The notes: a model not told the origin generated them from the sequence alone. 43,689 nt of DNA from Porticoccaceae bacterium (GCA_002731695.1 PCCK01000057.1:1-43689); one strand, 5' to 3'; counted from the stretch's first letter, positions 18,401 through 28,420 are shown. Numbers and translations are program-made.

Positions 18401-18920
18401 TGCACTTGAAACTCTCAACGAAGCCATTAGAAAAATAAATCAAGCCACTAAAGCTAGGTTCAAAGAGACCTTCGATTCAGTAAACAACTATATTTGTGAA
18501 CTATTTCCCAAGTTGTTTGGTGGCGGTGAGGCTTACATGCAGCTTTCAGGGAACGACCTTTTGGAGGCAGGCGTTGTTTTAATGGCAAAACCTCCGGGAA
18601 AGCGAAATAGTACCATTCAGGCTCTCTCGGGAGGAGAAAAAGCACTTGCAGCGATTACAATGGTGTTTGCGATTTTTAAGTTAAACCCTTCGCCATTTTG
18701 TATTTTAGACGAAGTTGATGCTCCGCTAGATGATATAAACGTCAATCGATATCTTGGTTTAGTTAAAGAGCTGTCACTAAATGTTCAATTTATCATGATT
18801 ACCCATAATAAAATATCGATGCAAGCAGCCGATAGTTTGCTAGGAGTTACAATGTCTGAAGCAGGCGTGTCAAGATTAGTGTCAGTTGGAATGAATCAAG
18901 GATCTAATTTGTTCGGTTAA
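15423..18920 (+). CDS. smc: Chromosome partition protein Smc
   Basis: Smc is the ATPase of the bacterial condensin, with ScpA and ScpB (both in this window at 28517-29931). The 1165 residues comprise an N-terminal head with Walker A GPNGCGKSN (about 31-39) and a long coiled coil. A hinge lies around 500-680 and contains KDGIWLGSNWVRV. A second coiled coil leads to a C-terminal head with signature LSGGEKALAA (about 1068) and Walker B ILDEVDAPLDD (about 1094). The start was set at ATG 15423 because the family begins MRLKxIKLxGFKSFVDPT; an ATG 81 bases upstream adds an unconserved basic stretch. It is followed by zipA and ligA, the Pseudomonas order. Confidence 0.97.
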   Translation: MRLKLIKLSGFKSFVDPTKVSLPSEICAVVGPNGCGKSNVIDAVRWVLGESSARNLRGDSMADVIFNGSGTRKPVGQASVELMFDNSKGRLKGELSAYNEIVVRRTLNRDGQSQYFLNSKLCRRKDITDLFLGTGLGPRSYAIIEQGTISRLIDAKPHELRFFLEEAAGISKYKDRRRDTENRIARTRDNLERLSDLREELHRQLMRLERQSKSAQQYTELKEKERCKQIQLKVLRWLDLDKEIRINFTETQKLEVEKSRLVADQNELESRIERFQLELLEYSDEVEKKQTRFFQTSGDVTRIEQAIQHQLQREKELKRELHLITMSIDESQQQLIEDKQRYEELDSEYAGCLPDLKEAEEEEKSISLRIESVEAAIKEWQESADVYHRRRAEPLKQSEVQQTRIDDLEKRIVDLSQRYSQLREEVGSFQLYSQQNEIQVLQTRLSEQITAQRDNEDKRTQLANDITEKRFLQDQLEEELNGLRERYQILIGRCTALEALQSSLDGSEKKQKWLLQSGWYYSHFADSLRVSEGWEEAVEIVFGGHLQGLVVSSFEDKTDQLKKFDSGEISLIDSNVRLEEQTNQRINLPRLSRFIQCDYSVSVAENVFAAEHFKEALSFQSDLRSYESIVTKDGIWLGSNWVRVERNVNKSQGFFKRKSELNKIGAQVKELNTQIKLLSGNRKTLVEAIEIADLNQKENVTKIKIQQDKISEMRSALSALEVKFDQYVARGKRAAEELSEVEALLDDDQKALAVAKEVLAIATDRVKLDEKEGYEFQENRVRLQTEFSGYRKELGEKQLLLTELRLKIKALEIRRNTIEELTERLEAQVKRLKTRKTEIEKVSANDLSVPQMQEELQRLLKNRVLAEQDYKDAKLAMSSSEKKRIEVEQMRVKINTQINSMREDLENARLSGRESMTLQRTLGEQISSDPTELTELVESVDAGIDSTSLMAELDVLEAKIGRLGSINLAAIEEYKIESERKDYLDRQNDELVSALETLNEAIRKINQATKARFKETFDSVNNYICELFPKLFGGGEAYMQLSGNDLLEAGVVLMAKPPGKRNSTIQALSGGEKALAAITMVFAIFKLNPSPFCILDEVDAPLDDINVNRYLGLVKELSLNVQFIMITHNKISMQAADSLLGVTMSEAGVSRLVSVGMNQGSNLFG

Positions 18921-19005
18921 GTTAATAATTTGGCTAAAACACTTTTGTTTTTAAAAAGGCGAATTACAATGGTGAGCTACAAGAAATCAGGACTAATGGA
19001 TAGAC

Positions 19006-19836
19006 ATGGAATTTTTGGCTGCAAATAAAACTCTTATTGTGGTTGCAGGGTTAGTGCTCGTCGCTATTGTCTTGGACGGAATGCGCCGTGCGAAACGACA
19101 TAGATATGAGAACCTGCAGATGTCAACTCACCTTGAGAAGGTAGAGAAGCGCGGAGCTAAAGTGGAAAATGTGGAGAATCTATTCAGTGCTGATTCATCG
19201 TTGAATAAATCTGACGGGTATGGAATGACCCCTAAGGTGGGTATAGAGGATGTTCTTCTCAGTTCGAAAGATATAGTTCGTCGTTATTCGCGCACCACCG
19301 ACCTGAAACAAACAAATATTGATTTTGAAGGTTCTGGACTTGTCTCTCAGCCGGGCGAAGAGTCCGGTTCCCCAACTAGGAGAGTCATGGAATCCGATTC
19401 TACAAAGAATGAATTTGACATAATAATAGTTCATTTGATGGCGAATAGGGGCGAGTTTTTATCTGGATCCAATTTGCTTGAAACTCTCTTGCAGGCGGGG
19501 TTGCGTTATGGAGCTATGGGAATCTTCCATCGCCACGCCTACGAGGAGGGAGAGGGTCCAGTTCTGTTTAGTTTGGCGAACTTAGTTAAACCTGGGACCT
19601 TTGATTTGCAGACGATTTCTGCAATCGAAACTCCCGGAGTGACTCTTTTTTTAAATTTAAATGACGTAGAAGATGCTTGTGTTGGGTTTGAATCAATGAT
19701 CACAACTGCGCATACTGTGGCCCAAAGTCTAAAGCTCAATATTTTAGACGAATCGCGAAGCTCGATCACACCTCAGACAATCGATCATTATCGGCAACGC
19801 GCGCGTGACGTTGCCGGACGCCACGCACTTATTTGA
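19006..19836 (+). CDS. zipA: Cell division protein ZipA
   Basis: ZipA anchors FtsZ to the inner membrane and is restricted to gammaproteobacteria. The 276-residue protein has one N-terminal membrane span (about residues 9-24), a basic and then charged linker of roughly 100 residues, and the C-terminal FtsZ-binding domain (about 140-276). That domain shows FDIIIVHLMANRGEFLSG, LRYGAMGIFHRH and ETPGVTLFLNL. The linker is short and lacks the Pro/Gln-rich character of E. coli ZipA. It lies 85 bases after smc and 16 before ligA. Confidence 0.93.
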   Translation: MEFLAANKTLIVVAGLVLVAIVLDGMRRAKRHRYENLQMSTHLEKVEKRGAKVENVENLFSADSSLNKSDGYGMTPKVGIEDVLLSSKDIVRRYSRTTDLKQTNIDFEGSGLVSQPGEESGSPTRRVMESDSTKNEFDIIIVHLMANRGEFLSGSNLLETLLQAGLRYGAMGIFHRHAYEEGEGPVLFSLANLVKPGTFDLQTISAIETPGVTLFLNLNDVEDACVGFESMITTAHTVAQSLKLNILDESRSSITPQTIDHYRQRARDVAGRHALI

Positions 19837-19840
19837 GTAA

Positions 19841-21892
<2,052 letters not shown>

Positions 21893-22117
21893 ACATTTTT
21901 CAGCGTAGCCCTTTCGTTAAGAATTACGAATTTTATCGCTTTTATTGTCTCTTTCGAGCTAATTTGACGCGACTATGAATCTTTCTGCTTTTTAAAAGCT
22001 TAAATAAATATACTCATCCAAACCGCTCGTTTAAACTTGTCGATAGGGACATTATCCTTTTTGTCTTGTCGTTTTCTTCTCATTTGTGTTGTCCAGACAA
22101 TGATTTGGCCGTGACTC

Positions 22118-23332
22118 ATGACTAGCCCTATATTTTCTATTCAATACTATTTAGGAGCGATTGGCGCTAGTAGCATCGCTATCGGAATTCATTCCGTTTT
22201 ATTCCCTTGGTTGGTAATTGGTGTTCTCGGGGCATCAGCAAGTCAGTTAGGATTAGCACAGATGGCTATCCTACTTCCGAATACAATTTTCCTTCTTTTC
22301 GGCGGAGTGGTTTCAGATCGAGTTCATCGTGGGGCATGGTTATCACTGCTGTATATGCTTTATAGCATGCCCTTGACAATGCTCTGGTGGTCATACCAAT
22401 TTGATACTTTAACGTTTAAATTATTAATTTTGAGCGGAGTTATGTTTGGATTTTTGAACGCCTTTGTGCAACCTGCTCGGGAAAGTTTGTTAGTTTTTAC
22501 GCCGTCACAAGTAATGCATCAGTCTGTGGCTAAATCTATAATAGTCAAATTTATTGCACAAGGAGTTGGTTTTGGGTTTGCCGGATTGCTGGGTTATATA
22601 GATCTGCCTGCTCTGTTGGGTACTCAAATTTTCATGTTCGGGTTAGCCTCATATTTGATTTCGCGGGCCCACCGTTTAAATAAAAATTTTTCAAAAAAAC
22701 CAATAGTGAGTAAACCTTCGTGGAAAGACTTGGTAAATGGTCTGACATTATTTGTTGATAATAAGAGTTTTTTGCACCTTCTTTTTCTTGTTTTTGCAAC
22801 AGGATTATTACCCTTCGGGGTTTATTTGGTGGGAATGCCGGTTCTTGTAAAGCAAGTTTATGATGGCGGAGCTATGCTTTTGGCAGCGCTTCAATTACTT
22901 TTTACTTTTGGTGTAATTTTAGCCAATATTATAGTTGCAAGGAGGAAAAATAATTTTGTTAATCCAGGCAGACTTATGGTGATAAGTTTCTTTTGGCGTG
23001 GTTCGTTATTTGCTTTTACCGCATTTTCTCCTCCTTTTTGGATTTTATTTTTAGTAATTTTTTTGTGGGGGTTCTCTACAGGATTGTCGATGGTCGTGGG
23101 TCGGACTATTTTGCATAACAACATCTCTAAATCTTATCGTGCTCGAGCTTTGTCGATTTATCAGATATGTTTAGTTGGAGGCACTCCTTTGGGAGCTTGG
23201 TTATGCGGTCTTTTAATAGACGATCTCGGAATCAACATTGCTTTTATATTTATTTCTTTAGTTACTGTAACTCTAGCAATTGGGATGTCGTTACTTTCTC
23301 CACTTTGGAAGCTCCGAACAACTGATTCTTAA
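22118..23332 (+). CDS. MFS transporter, EntS/MFS_3-like exporter
   Basis: A 404-residue membrane protein with about twelve hydrophobic segments belongs to the major facilitator superfamily. The loop 2-3 motif is present as GGVVSDRVHRG (about residues 68-78), and a related motif occurs in the second half (VGRTILHNNISKSYRARALS). The overall pattern, with NAFVQPARESLLVFTP in the fifth span, resembles the EntS-like efflux group (MFS_3). The substrate cannot be inferred; no biosynthetic genes are adjacent. It follows a 225-base gap after ligA in which I see no gene. It converges on the next gene, and the two stop codons share the bases TTAA. Confidence 0.85.
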   Translation: MTSPIFSIQYYLGAIGASSIAIGIHSVLFPWLVIGVLGASASQLGLAQMAILLPNTIFLLFGGVVSDRVHRGAWLSLLYMLYSMPLTMLWWSYQFDTLTFKLLILSGVMFGFLNAFVQPARESLLVFTPSQVMHQSVAKSIIVKFIAQGVGFGFAGLLGYIDLPALLGTQIFMFGLASYLISRAHRLNKNFSKKPIVSKPSWKDLVNGLTLFVDNKSFLHLLFLVFATGLLPFGVYLVGMPVLVKQVYDGGAMLLAALQLLFTFGVILANIIVARRKNNFVNPGRLMVISFFWRGSLFAFTAFSPPFWILFLVIFLWGFSTGLSMVVGRTILHNNISKSYRARALSIYQICLVGGTPLGAWLCGLLIDDLGINIAFIFISLVTVTLAIGMSLLSPLWKLRTTDS

Positions 23333-24129
23333 GTTGAGGAAGCGTTTTTCGATCGCCTTTGAAAAACGAGGATTGCAGCCACAGCGGCAACATTAAGAGA
23401 TTCTACACCTCTATTTAACGGTATCCTGAGCGCATGGTTGGCGACTTGCCTAACGGCCGAACTTATACCATGGGTCTCATTTCCCAGAATGTGTATGATC
23501 GGAGAAGAGGGGGAGAAATCATAAATTGTGGTGGGGGCATTTGAATCGAGAATCGCTACCTCAAACCCCCTTTCTTTGAAGTCAGTGAGTGCTTCTGCAA
23601 GCTCTTCGCAACGAAGGATGTTGCATTTGAAAGCTGTTCCTGCGCTGGCTTTAACCGCAAGAGGAGAAATAACTGAGTTCCTTTTTGAAGGGATCAAAAT
23701 GCCAAATGCGCCACTAGCTGTTACACTACGGATAATCATTCCAAGATTGATCGGGTTTGTAATCCCGTCAAGAGCAATCAGTTTGGTGGTCTGACCCAAT
23801 GGTATGGAGTCTATGATTTCTGTGTAATGTCCGTACCCTGGGCATTGGATATCACAGGCTACACCTTGATCTTGTTTCCCATTTCGTGAAATCCGTGCCA
23901 ACTGGGGTCGACTATGCCAACGTATACTTATTTTGCGGCTGTTAGCTAGTAATATGAGCTGTTTAAGCGACTTACTGTATTTATTTGTGTCTGCTAAATG
24001 AAGCCGGTATATGTTCAAACTTTCATCGCATAGAACTTCATGGCATATATTGCGCCCATATATCGTGATCAAGTTTTCAAGAGATTTTTTTTTTGCTATG
24101 TAGTGCAAGGTGTCGACTTTTCTGTTCAT
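23329..24129 (-). CDS. TrmH/SpoU-family RNA 2'-O-ribose methyltransferase
   Basis: A 266-residue SPOUT enzyme that should methylate a ribose 2'-OH in rRNA or tRNA using S-adenosylmethionine. The C-terminal catalytic domain has motif 1 NPINLGMIIRSV (catalytic Arg), motif 2 HILGNETHGIS and motif 3 IPLNRGVESLNVAAVAAI. The N-terminal part of about 100 residues looks like the L30e-like substrate-binding domain of RlmB (YGRNICHEVL), but it is diverged. RlmB is possible, though I would not fix the symbol. It probably shares the minus-strand transcript with pdxJ, 112 bases upstream. Confidence 0.85.
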   Translation of the reverse strand: MNRKVDTLHYIAKKKSLENLITIYGRNICHEVLCDESLNIYRLHLADTNKYSKSLKQLILLANSRKISIRWHSRPQLARISRNGKQDQGVACDIQCPGYGHYTEIIDSIPLGQTTKLIALDGITNPINLGMIIRSVTASGAFGILIPSKRNSVISPLAVKASAGTAFKCNILRCEELAEALTDFKERGFEVAILDSNAPTTIYDFSPSSPIIHILGNETHGISSAVRQVANHALRIPLNRGVESLNVAAVAAILVFQRRSKNASST

Positions 24130-24241
24130 ACTTCACCATCCTAATTTTTTACCCCACTCGCTCCTTTCTGAGGTTTTTTAAATTATCGTTTTTGTAAAAT
24201 ATTTTTGACAGTAATCAAGCAATTGATAAAAAGCGGACTAA

Positions 24242-24988
24242 CTAATTCAACGCTGATCGGAAGGCTTGGAGTGCATCTTTCAATCCTCGGGTGATTGCCT
24301 CAACAGTCAGCGCATGACCAATTGATACCTCAGTAAGCTCGGGTATTGATGCAAATTGTTTTAAATTCTGTAAGTTTAGATCATGACCGGCATTAACCTC
24401 CATTCCTAGCTCTGCTGCTAACTTTGCGGCGGCCAAGTATTGCAAAAATATTTGTTCCGATAATTCACTGCCCCAAGCTTGGGCGAAAGGGCCGGTGTAT
24501 AGTTCAATACGATCGGCACCTATTCGGGCGGCTCTCCTAACTTGCTCCAGATCTGGATCTATGAAAATACTAGTACGAACTCCAAGGGATTTTATTCGGT
24601 TGATAATTGGCACAAGTTGGGTTTCGTATTCTCGCAAATTGAAACCGTGGTCGGAAGTTAACTGATCACTGCTGTCCGGAACTAATGTGCATTGATCGGG
24701 CTTTGTGTCTTCTATCAAAGCCAAGAATCCAGGGTATTTTCCAGTCGGCATACAAAAGGGATTACCTTCAATATTCAGCTCAATATCCTTCAGCGGGGCA
24801 ATAAGATGGGCGAGTTGTCTTGCATCTGTCGGCCTTATGTGTCGCTCATCTGGCCGAGGATGGATAGTGATCCCATGTGCTCCAAGGTGGATACAACTTT
24901 GAGCAAATGTAAGCACACATGGGAAATTCCCCGGCCTAGAATTCCGAAGTAAAGCAATTTTGTTAACATTTACGCTTAGAGCAATCAT
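24242..24988 (-). CDS. pdxJ: Pyridoxine 5'-phosphate synthase
   Basis: PdxJ condenses 3-amino-2-oxopropyl phosphate with deoxyxylulose 5-phosphate to make vitamin B6. The 248-residue TIM barrel keeps the active-site groups: HPRPDERHIR, the Glu in ELNIEGNP, the Glu in DRIELYTGPF and the His in VNAGHDLN. The opening SVNVNKIALLRNSR replaces the VNIDHIATLRNARG of the E. coli enzyme, and several stretches fit the alternative PdxJ clade known from Xanthomonas and Bacteroidetes. The start was set at ATG 24988, just before the conserved strand and 7 bases after the preceding cyclophilin stop. Starts 30 or 45 bases upstream would overlap that gene. Confidence 0.93.
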   Translation of the reverse strand: MIALSVNVNKIALLRNSRPGNFPCVLTFAQSCIHLGAHGITIHPRPDERHIRPTDARQLAHLIAPLKDIELNIEGNPFCMPTGKYPGFLALIEDTKPDQCTLVPDSSDQLTSDHGFNLREYETQLVPIINRIKSLGVRTSIFIDPDLEQVRRAARIGADRIELYTGPFAQAWGSELSEQIFLQYLAAAKLAAELGMEVNAGHDLNLQNLKQFASIPELTEVSIGHALTVEAITRGLKDALQAFRSALN

Positions 24989-24995
24989 TTTACAT

Positions 24996-25619
24996 TCATC
25001 CCGATACTTGAGTTTCATTGGCGACCGACACATTACAAAGTCTTTGTTGAAGTTCTCGTGCTTTAAGAATCCTTATTGGCGCGATTGGTACATCCTTAAA
25101 TAAGCTGTTGCTTTGGGTTTTTTTAGCTGCGATAGCATCAACTGTGGCCATTCCGTCTACTACTTTGCCAAATACAGCATAACCGTGACGAGTTGCGGAT
25201 GAATCAAGCGATGGATTGTCTGCAATGTTTATAAAAAACTGTGATTGCGCGCTATGCGGATCTGAAGTCCTCGCCATAGCTACACTTCCTCGGACATTTT
25301 TTAATTTATGAGTACCCTCATTTTGTACGGGAGGAGTTTGGCTCTTACGGGGCGTAAAATCGAAGGTATACCCACCTGTCTGGATCACAAATCCGGGTAC
25401 TACTCGGTGAAAGATTAGCCCATCATAGTGAAAATCGTTAATTAATCTTAGAAAGTTCGCGGATGTAAGTGGGGCATCATCGGGATATATTTCGATGCTA
25501 AATTTCCCAGAGTCTGTAATAAATTCAACTTTGTTACATTTACCTGCTGCGACCTGGGAAACAGTGATGCACCAAATAAGTAGACTTATATTGGTCCGAC
25601 GACTAAGATTTTTATTCAC
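24996..25619 (-). CDS. Exported cyclophilin-type peptidyl-prolyl cis-trans isomerase
   Basis: A 207-residue cyclophilin that should catalyse proline isomerisation in the periplasm. A signal peptide is visible (basic start, hydrophobic core, QVAA-G near residue 26), followed by the cyclophilin fold. The catalytic arginine region is FHRVVPGFVIQTGG; MARTSDPHSAQSQFFIN and HGYAVFGKVVDGM are also typical. It resembles PpiA. A C-terminal extension of about 20 residues follows the conserved domain. It begins 11 bases after the SH3-domain gene and ends 7 bases before pdxJ, so the three probably form one transcript. Confidence 0.9.
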   Translation of the reverse strand: MNKNLSRRTNISLLIWCITVSQVAAGKCNKVEFITDSGKFSIEIYPDDAPLTSANFLRLINDFHYDGLIFHRVVPGFVIQTGGYTFDFTPRKSQTPPVQNEGTHKLKNVRGSVAMARTSDPHSAQSQFFINIADNPSLDSSATRHGYAVFGKVVDGMATVDAIAAKKTQSNSLFKDVPIAPIRILKARELQQRLCNVSVANETQVSG

Positions 25620-25630
25620 TATCGTTTACC

Positions 25631-26488
25631 TTATTGCCAATTGGATAAGCGCCTTCTTCCCCGGATCTTTGGAATGAGCGCTGTCAAGAGGGCCCCTAAA
25701 AAAACTAATATGCCACCATACAGGAAAAACTGGCGTCCTTCGTTTTGATATGACGACTGCAGTTGAGCTTTTAACACATCATTTTCTTGGATGAGCAAAT
25801 GGTTTCTTTCAACCATTCGCTGAATATTTTCATCGGTTACCGAGTTGGTAGCGTCATCGTTGTTGCTGGTAGCTTTTTCCCCTTCGTTTTTTTGGTCAAG
25901 TGCTAAAGATTTTAATTGATCGTTTTTTAGTGCGAGAGCGTTTTTAAACCTCTCAGAGGTGCTTTGTTCCTCTTTCAACATTTGCTCTAAAATTTTTTTA
26001 GCTTCTCGCTCTTCGGTCAGTAAAGTGGCTGAGATTGGACTTTCTGATATGAATCGTTTCTCAATCCAACCCTGCTGACCGAAGTCAGTGAGGATTTTTT
26101 TCCATTGCCCATCGTTGTCAATTACTGTTACTGGTGTACCGCTCTTGAGACCGTTATGGGTAACTTTTCCATTTCTATTGGGTACACTTCTAACCGGAAC
26201 ATAGTAAACATCACTTATGTAACCCCGCCTGTGTTGTACATTACTTGCTACGATGGCCGATTGACTGCCATCGGTGGTCGATCGGGCTTGCGATCCAGTT
26301 GATTCATCTAACGTTTTAATGTCAAAGTCTTCGTCATATTCGTTTTCATTTATAGAATCAATGTTGTTGCGTTCAATAATGATTGTTTCGGCATGATTAT
26401 CATTGGATTCTCGAAGTTCTTGGGAAATCCCGATCTTGGTAAGGATACCTAAAGCAAGCAGTGGCCCATAAAGCATCAGTTTTAGCAT
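25631..26488 (-). CDS. SH3-domain and coiled-coil membrane protein (YgiM/TIGR04211-like)
   Basis: This 285-residue protein has a short N-terminal signal peptide, an acidic low-complexity stretch (about 25-70), and a bacterial SH3 domain at about 88-152 (GYISDVYYVPVRS, GTPVTVIDNDGQWKKI, GWIEKRFIS). A coiled coil rich in Glu, Lys and Asn runs to about 245, and one C-terminal membrane span (about 256-272) ends in a basic tail. This architecture matches the YgiM/TIGR04211 family, whose function is unsettled. The bulk should be periplasmic. E. coli ygiM is next to cca; here they are far apart. It is directly upstream of the cyclophilin gene. Confidence 0.8.
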   Translation of the reverse strand: MLKLMLYGPLLALGILTKIGISQELRESNDNHAETIIIERNNIDSINENEYDEDFDIKTLDESTGSQARSTTDGSQSAIVASNVQHRRGYISDVYYVPVRSVPNRNGKVTHNGLKSGTPVTVIDNDGQWKKILTDFGQQGWIEKRFISESPISATLLTEEREAKKILEQMLKEEQSTSERFKNALALKNDQLKSLALDQKNEGEKATSNNDDATNSVTDENIQRMVERNHLLIQENDVLKAQLQSSYQNEGRQFFLYGGILVFLGALLTALIPKIRGRRRLSNWQ

Positions 26489-26562
26489 AAGATTTCTCTT
26501 TTAATTTGGGGTGATATCATGCTCCAATAGGCATGAGTAATTAGGTGTCATTTTTAATAAGA

Positions 26563-26862
26563 TTACGGTAGTACATGTTTAAAGGGATTCACTTCAATTT
26601 TTTTATAGACGCCCACTCTTAAATATGGATCTTCACTCGCCCATGTTTCTGCTTCTTGCAGTGAGCTAAACTCAGCAATTATTAAACTTCCTTTGAAACC
26701 ATGTCTTCCAGGATTTGCGTTATCAATCTTTGGGTATGGTCCTGCTAGTAATAGTCGCCCCAAGTCTTTTAATTGCTCCAATCTGGCTAGATGCTCTTTT
26801 CTCGCCAATGATCTTAATTCTATAGTGGCTGGAAAATCCTCACAGTTAATTACATACCACAT
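26563..26862 (-). CDS. yciI: YciI family protein
   Basis: A 99-residue protein of the YciI family, small ferredoxin-fold proteins of unclear function. It has the family's N-terminal strand (MWYVINCEDFP), a conserved His in RKEHLARLEQLKDLG, the LLAGPYP motif, then GSLIIAEFSSLQEAETWASEDPY and a final VEVNPFK-like strand (here IEVNPFKHVLP). It starts 3 bases after the VC0807-family gene, and the SH3 protein gene follows after 74 bases. In Pseudomonas yciI also lies beside a membrane septation-type gene and a YgiM-like gene, so the grouping is conserved. Confidence 0.9.
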   Translation of the reverse strand: MWYVINCEDFPATIELRSLARKEHLARLEQLKDLGRLLLAGPYPKIDNANPGRHGFKGSLIIAEFSSLQEAETWASEDPYLRVGVYKKIEVNPFKHVLP

Positions 26863-26865
26863 ATG

Positions 26866-27609
26866 TCAGGTTGTCGTTTTGTTCTTCAGTAAATCTTCCA
26901 GCGGAAGGCCTGTAATGCGTTTGATACCCATCAGAAGATAATAAAGGTTTGCGACCAAGATGAGCGTTACCGGCAATGCTATCACGGGAAAACTGAGCGC
27001 CCACATTGTGCCAAGTTGTTCGTTGAAGGCCACGGTTCCCGGTTGAGCGGTCAAAATTATGGTCGCTAATGAGTAATTTAAAATAGCCGAAATTAAAAAA
27101 CCGGCCGCGAGAATCCAAGAGCCATTAACTAAAAGAGATTCAAATTCTGTACCGCATTCATTAATCCTTAGTGACTCATTAATTAGCTCTATATCGAAAA
27201 CAAATTCAACAAATATACGTATTACGGGCTTTGATGATTTCAGGGACATAAGGGTAGCAATTGCAAAAATGGAGGGTATTGAAGCCTCTTTGATGGCAAT
27301 GTAGTGAGCATTTAGCTCCATTAGACTAATGCCTCCCGTCAATAAAACACTGATCACACCGAGGGCAGAAAAAAAGTTTATGTTTTTTCTTACTATGAAA
27401 TCCCGAATGCCATAAAGTAAAGGAAATACTAAGGCGGTTATTATCGCGAGTTTTATTCCTAAATAATCCTCGCCGCTAAGTTTCATGAAGGTGAAAGAAG
27501 GTATTATTAAATTACACGCGAAATTGAGGAATAAATTCTCCTGAGGAACAGGTTTTGTGTTTTTAACGTCACTTCCGTCTTCGATCTTGGGACTGTCAGA
27601 ATAATTCAT
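26866..27609 (-). CDS. VC0807-family multi-spanning membrane protein
   Basis: A 247-residue membrane protein with about six hydrophobic segments after a polar, acidic N terminus of about 25 residues. It shows features I associate with the VC0807 family: LFLNFACNLIIPSFTFMKLS, LVFPLLYGIRDFIVRK, FFSALGVISVLLTGGI and NAHYIAIKEASIPSI. This family is distantly related to YciB septation protein A, and its function is not known. It occupies the position ahead of yciI where Pseudomonas relatives carry yciB. It heads the minus-strand group of six genes and diverges from yciO. No good promoter could be picked for it. Confidence 0.75.
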   Translation of the reverse strand: MNYSDSPKIEDGSDVKNTKPVPQENLFLNFACNLIIPSFTFMKLSGEDYLGIKLAIITALVFPLLYGIRDFIVRKNINFFSALGVISVLLTGGISLMELNAHYIAIKEASIPSIFAIATLMSLKSSKPVIRIFVEFVFDIELINESLRINECGTEFESLLVNGSWILAAGFLISAILNYSLATIILTAQPGTVAFNEQLGTMWALSFPVIALPVTLILVANLYYLLMGIKRITGLPLEDLLKNKTTT

Positions 27610-27741
27610 GTTTAAGTTATAACTCTATTTTTCCGTAAGTCCTTAAGGAGAACTTGTCCAACTCTCGTTAAAATTTGTAGACTTATCGCGTTTATTAGGT
27701 AATGTTCAGTTCACTTTCGTCTGGACTCTATACCTCTATTA

Positions 27742-27764
27742 TGCTTAAAAATTATAATTAAGCA
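27742..27764. promoter_or_regulatory. Inverted repeat enclosing a TATAAT box upstream of yciO
   Basis: TGCTTAA (27742-27748) and TTAAGCA (27758-27764) form a perfect 7-base inverted repeat with a 9-base spacer. A TATAAT lies at 27753-27758, so a protein bound here would cover a -10 box. No good -35 lies 17 bases upstream. It is 36-58 bases before the yciO ATG, in the gap between yciO and the divergent VC0807-family gene. An operator is plausible; chance in AT-rich DNA is also possible. Confidence 0.3.
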
Positions 27765-27799
27765 CAAGCAATATCAAGTTTGGCACACAGGAATTACTA

Positions 27800-28420
27800 A
27801 TGAGTTTGTTTTTAACAATTCATCCCGCGAATCCACAAATTCGTTTAATCCAGAAAATCACCGATATACTTAATTCAGGCGGTATACTGATTTATCCGAC
27901 TGATTCAGTATATGCGATAGGTTGTAAAATTGGTGAAAAGCGTGCTGTTGATCGGATTCGCATGATTCGTGGGATTGGGAAAGATCAAGATTTTACACTT
28001 TTATGTCGAAATCTCTCTGAAGTTGCAAAGTTCGCCAAAGTAAGCGACAGTAATTTCCGTATTTTGAAGGCAAAGACTCCAGGGCCCGTTACTTTTTTAT
28101 TGCCAGCTTCCTCCTCTTTACCTACTCGATTGTTTCAGCCCAAAAGGAAGGTGGTGGGGATAAGAATACCGCAAAATAATATTGTTATGGCGCTATTGAC
28201 CGAGCTCGATGAGCCTCTAATGAGCCTTACTTTTGCAATAAAGAATGATCCATATGGTTTATCAGACCCTGATGAAATTAGGCAACGCTTTGAAAGTGTT
28301 GTTGATGGCATCATTAATGGAGGATATTGCGGTATTGAGCTTACTTCTGTTGTTGATTTGACGGGGCAGGTACCGAAACTTATTCGCGCGGGGTTAGGTG
28401 ATTTGGACTCAATAATGTAA
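27800..28420 (+). CDS. yciO: YciO, Sua5/YrdC-family protein
   Basis: A 206-residue member of the Sua5/YciO/YrdC family, exactly the length of E. coli YciO and clearly closer to it than to TsaC. Matching parts are FLTIHPANPQIRLIQK, GGILIYPTDSVYAIGCKIG, RIRMIRGI, FTLLCRNLSEV, PKRKVVGIRIP and VDGIINGGYCG. The family fold binds RNA and ATP. Whether YciO makes TC-AMP for t6A in this organism is uncertain; the true TsaC may be elsewhere. It lies 96 bases upstream of scpA, as in Pseudomonas. Confidence 0.9.
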   Translation: MSLFLTIHPANPQIRLIQKITDILNSGGILIYPTDSVYAIGCKIGEKRAVDRIRMIRGIGKDQDFTLLCRNLSEVAKFAKVSDSNFRILKAKTPGPVTFLLPASSSLPTRLFQPKRKVVGIRIPQNNIVMALLTELDEPLMSLTFAIKNDPYGLSDPDEIRQRFESVVDGIINGGYCGIELTSVVDLTGQVPKLIRAGLGDLDSIM

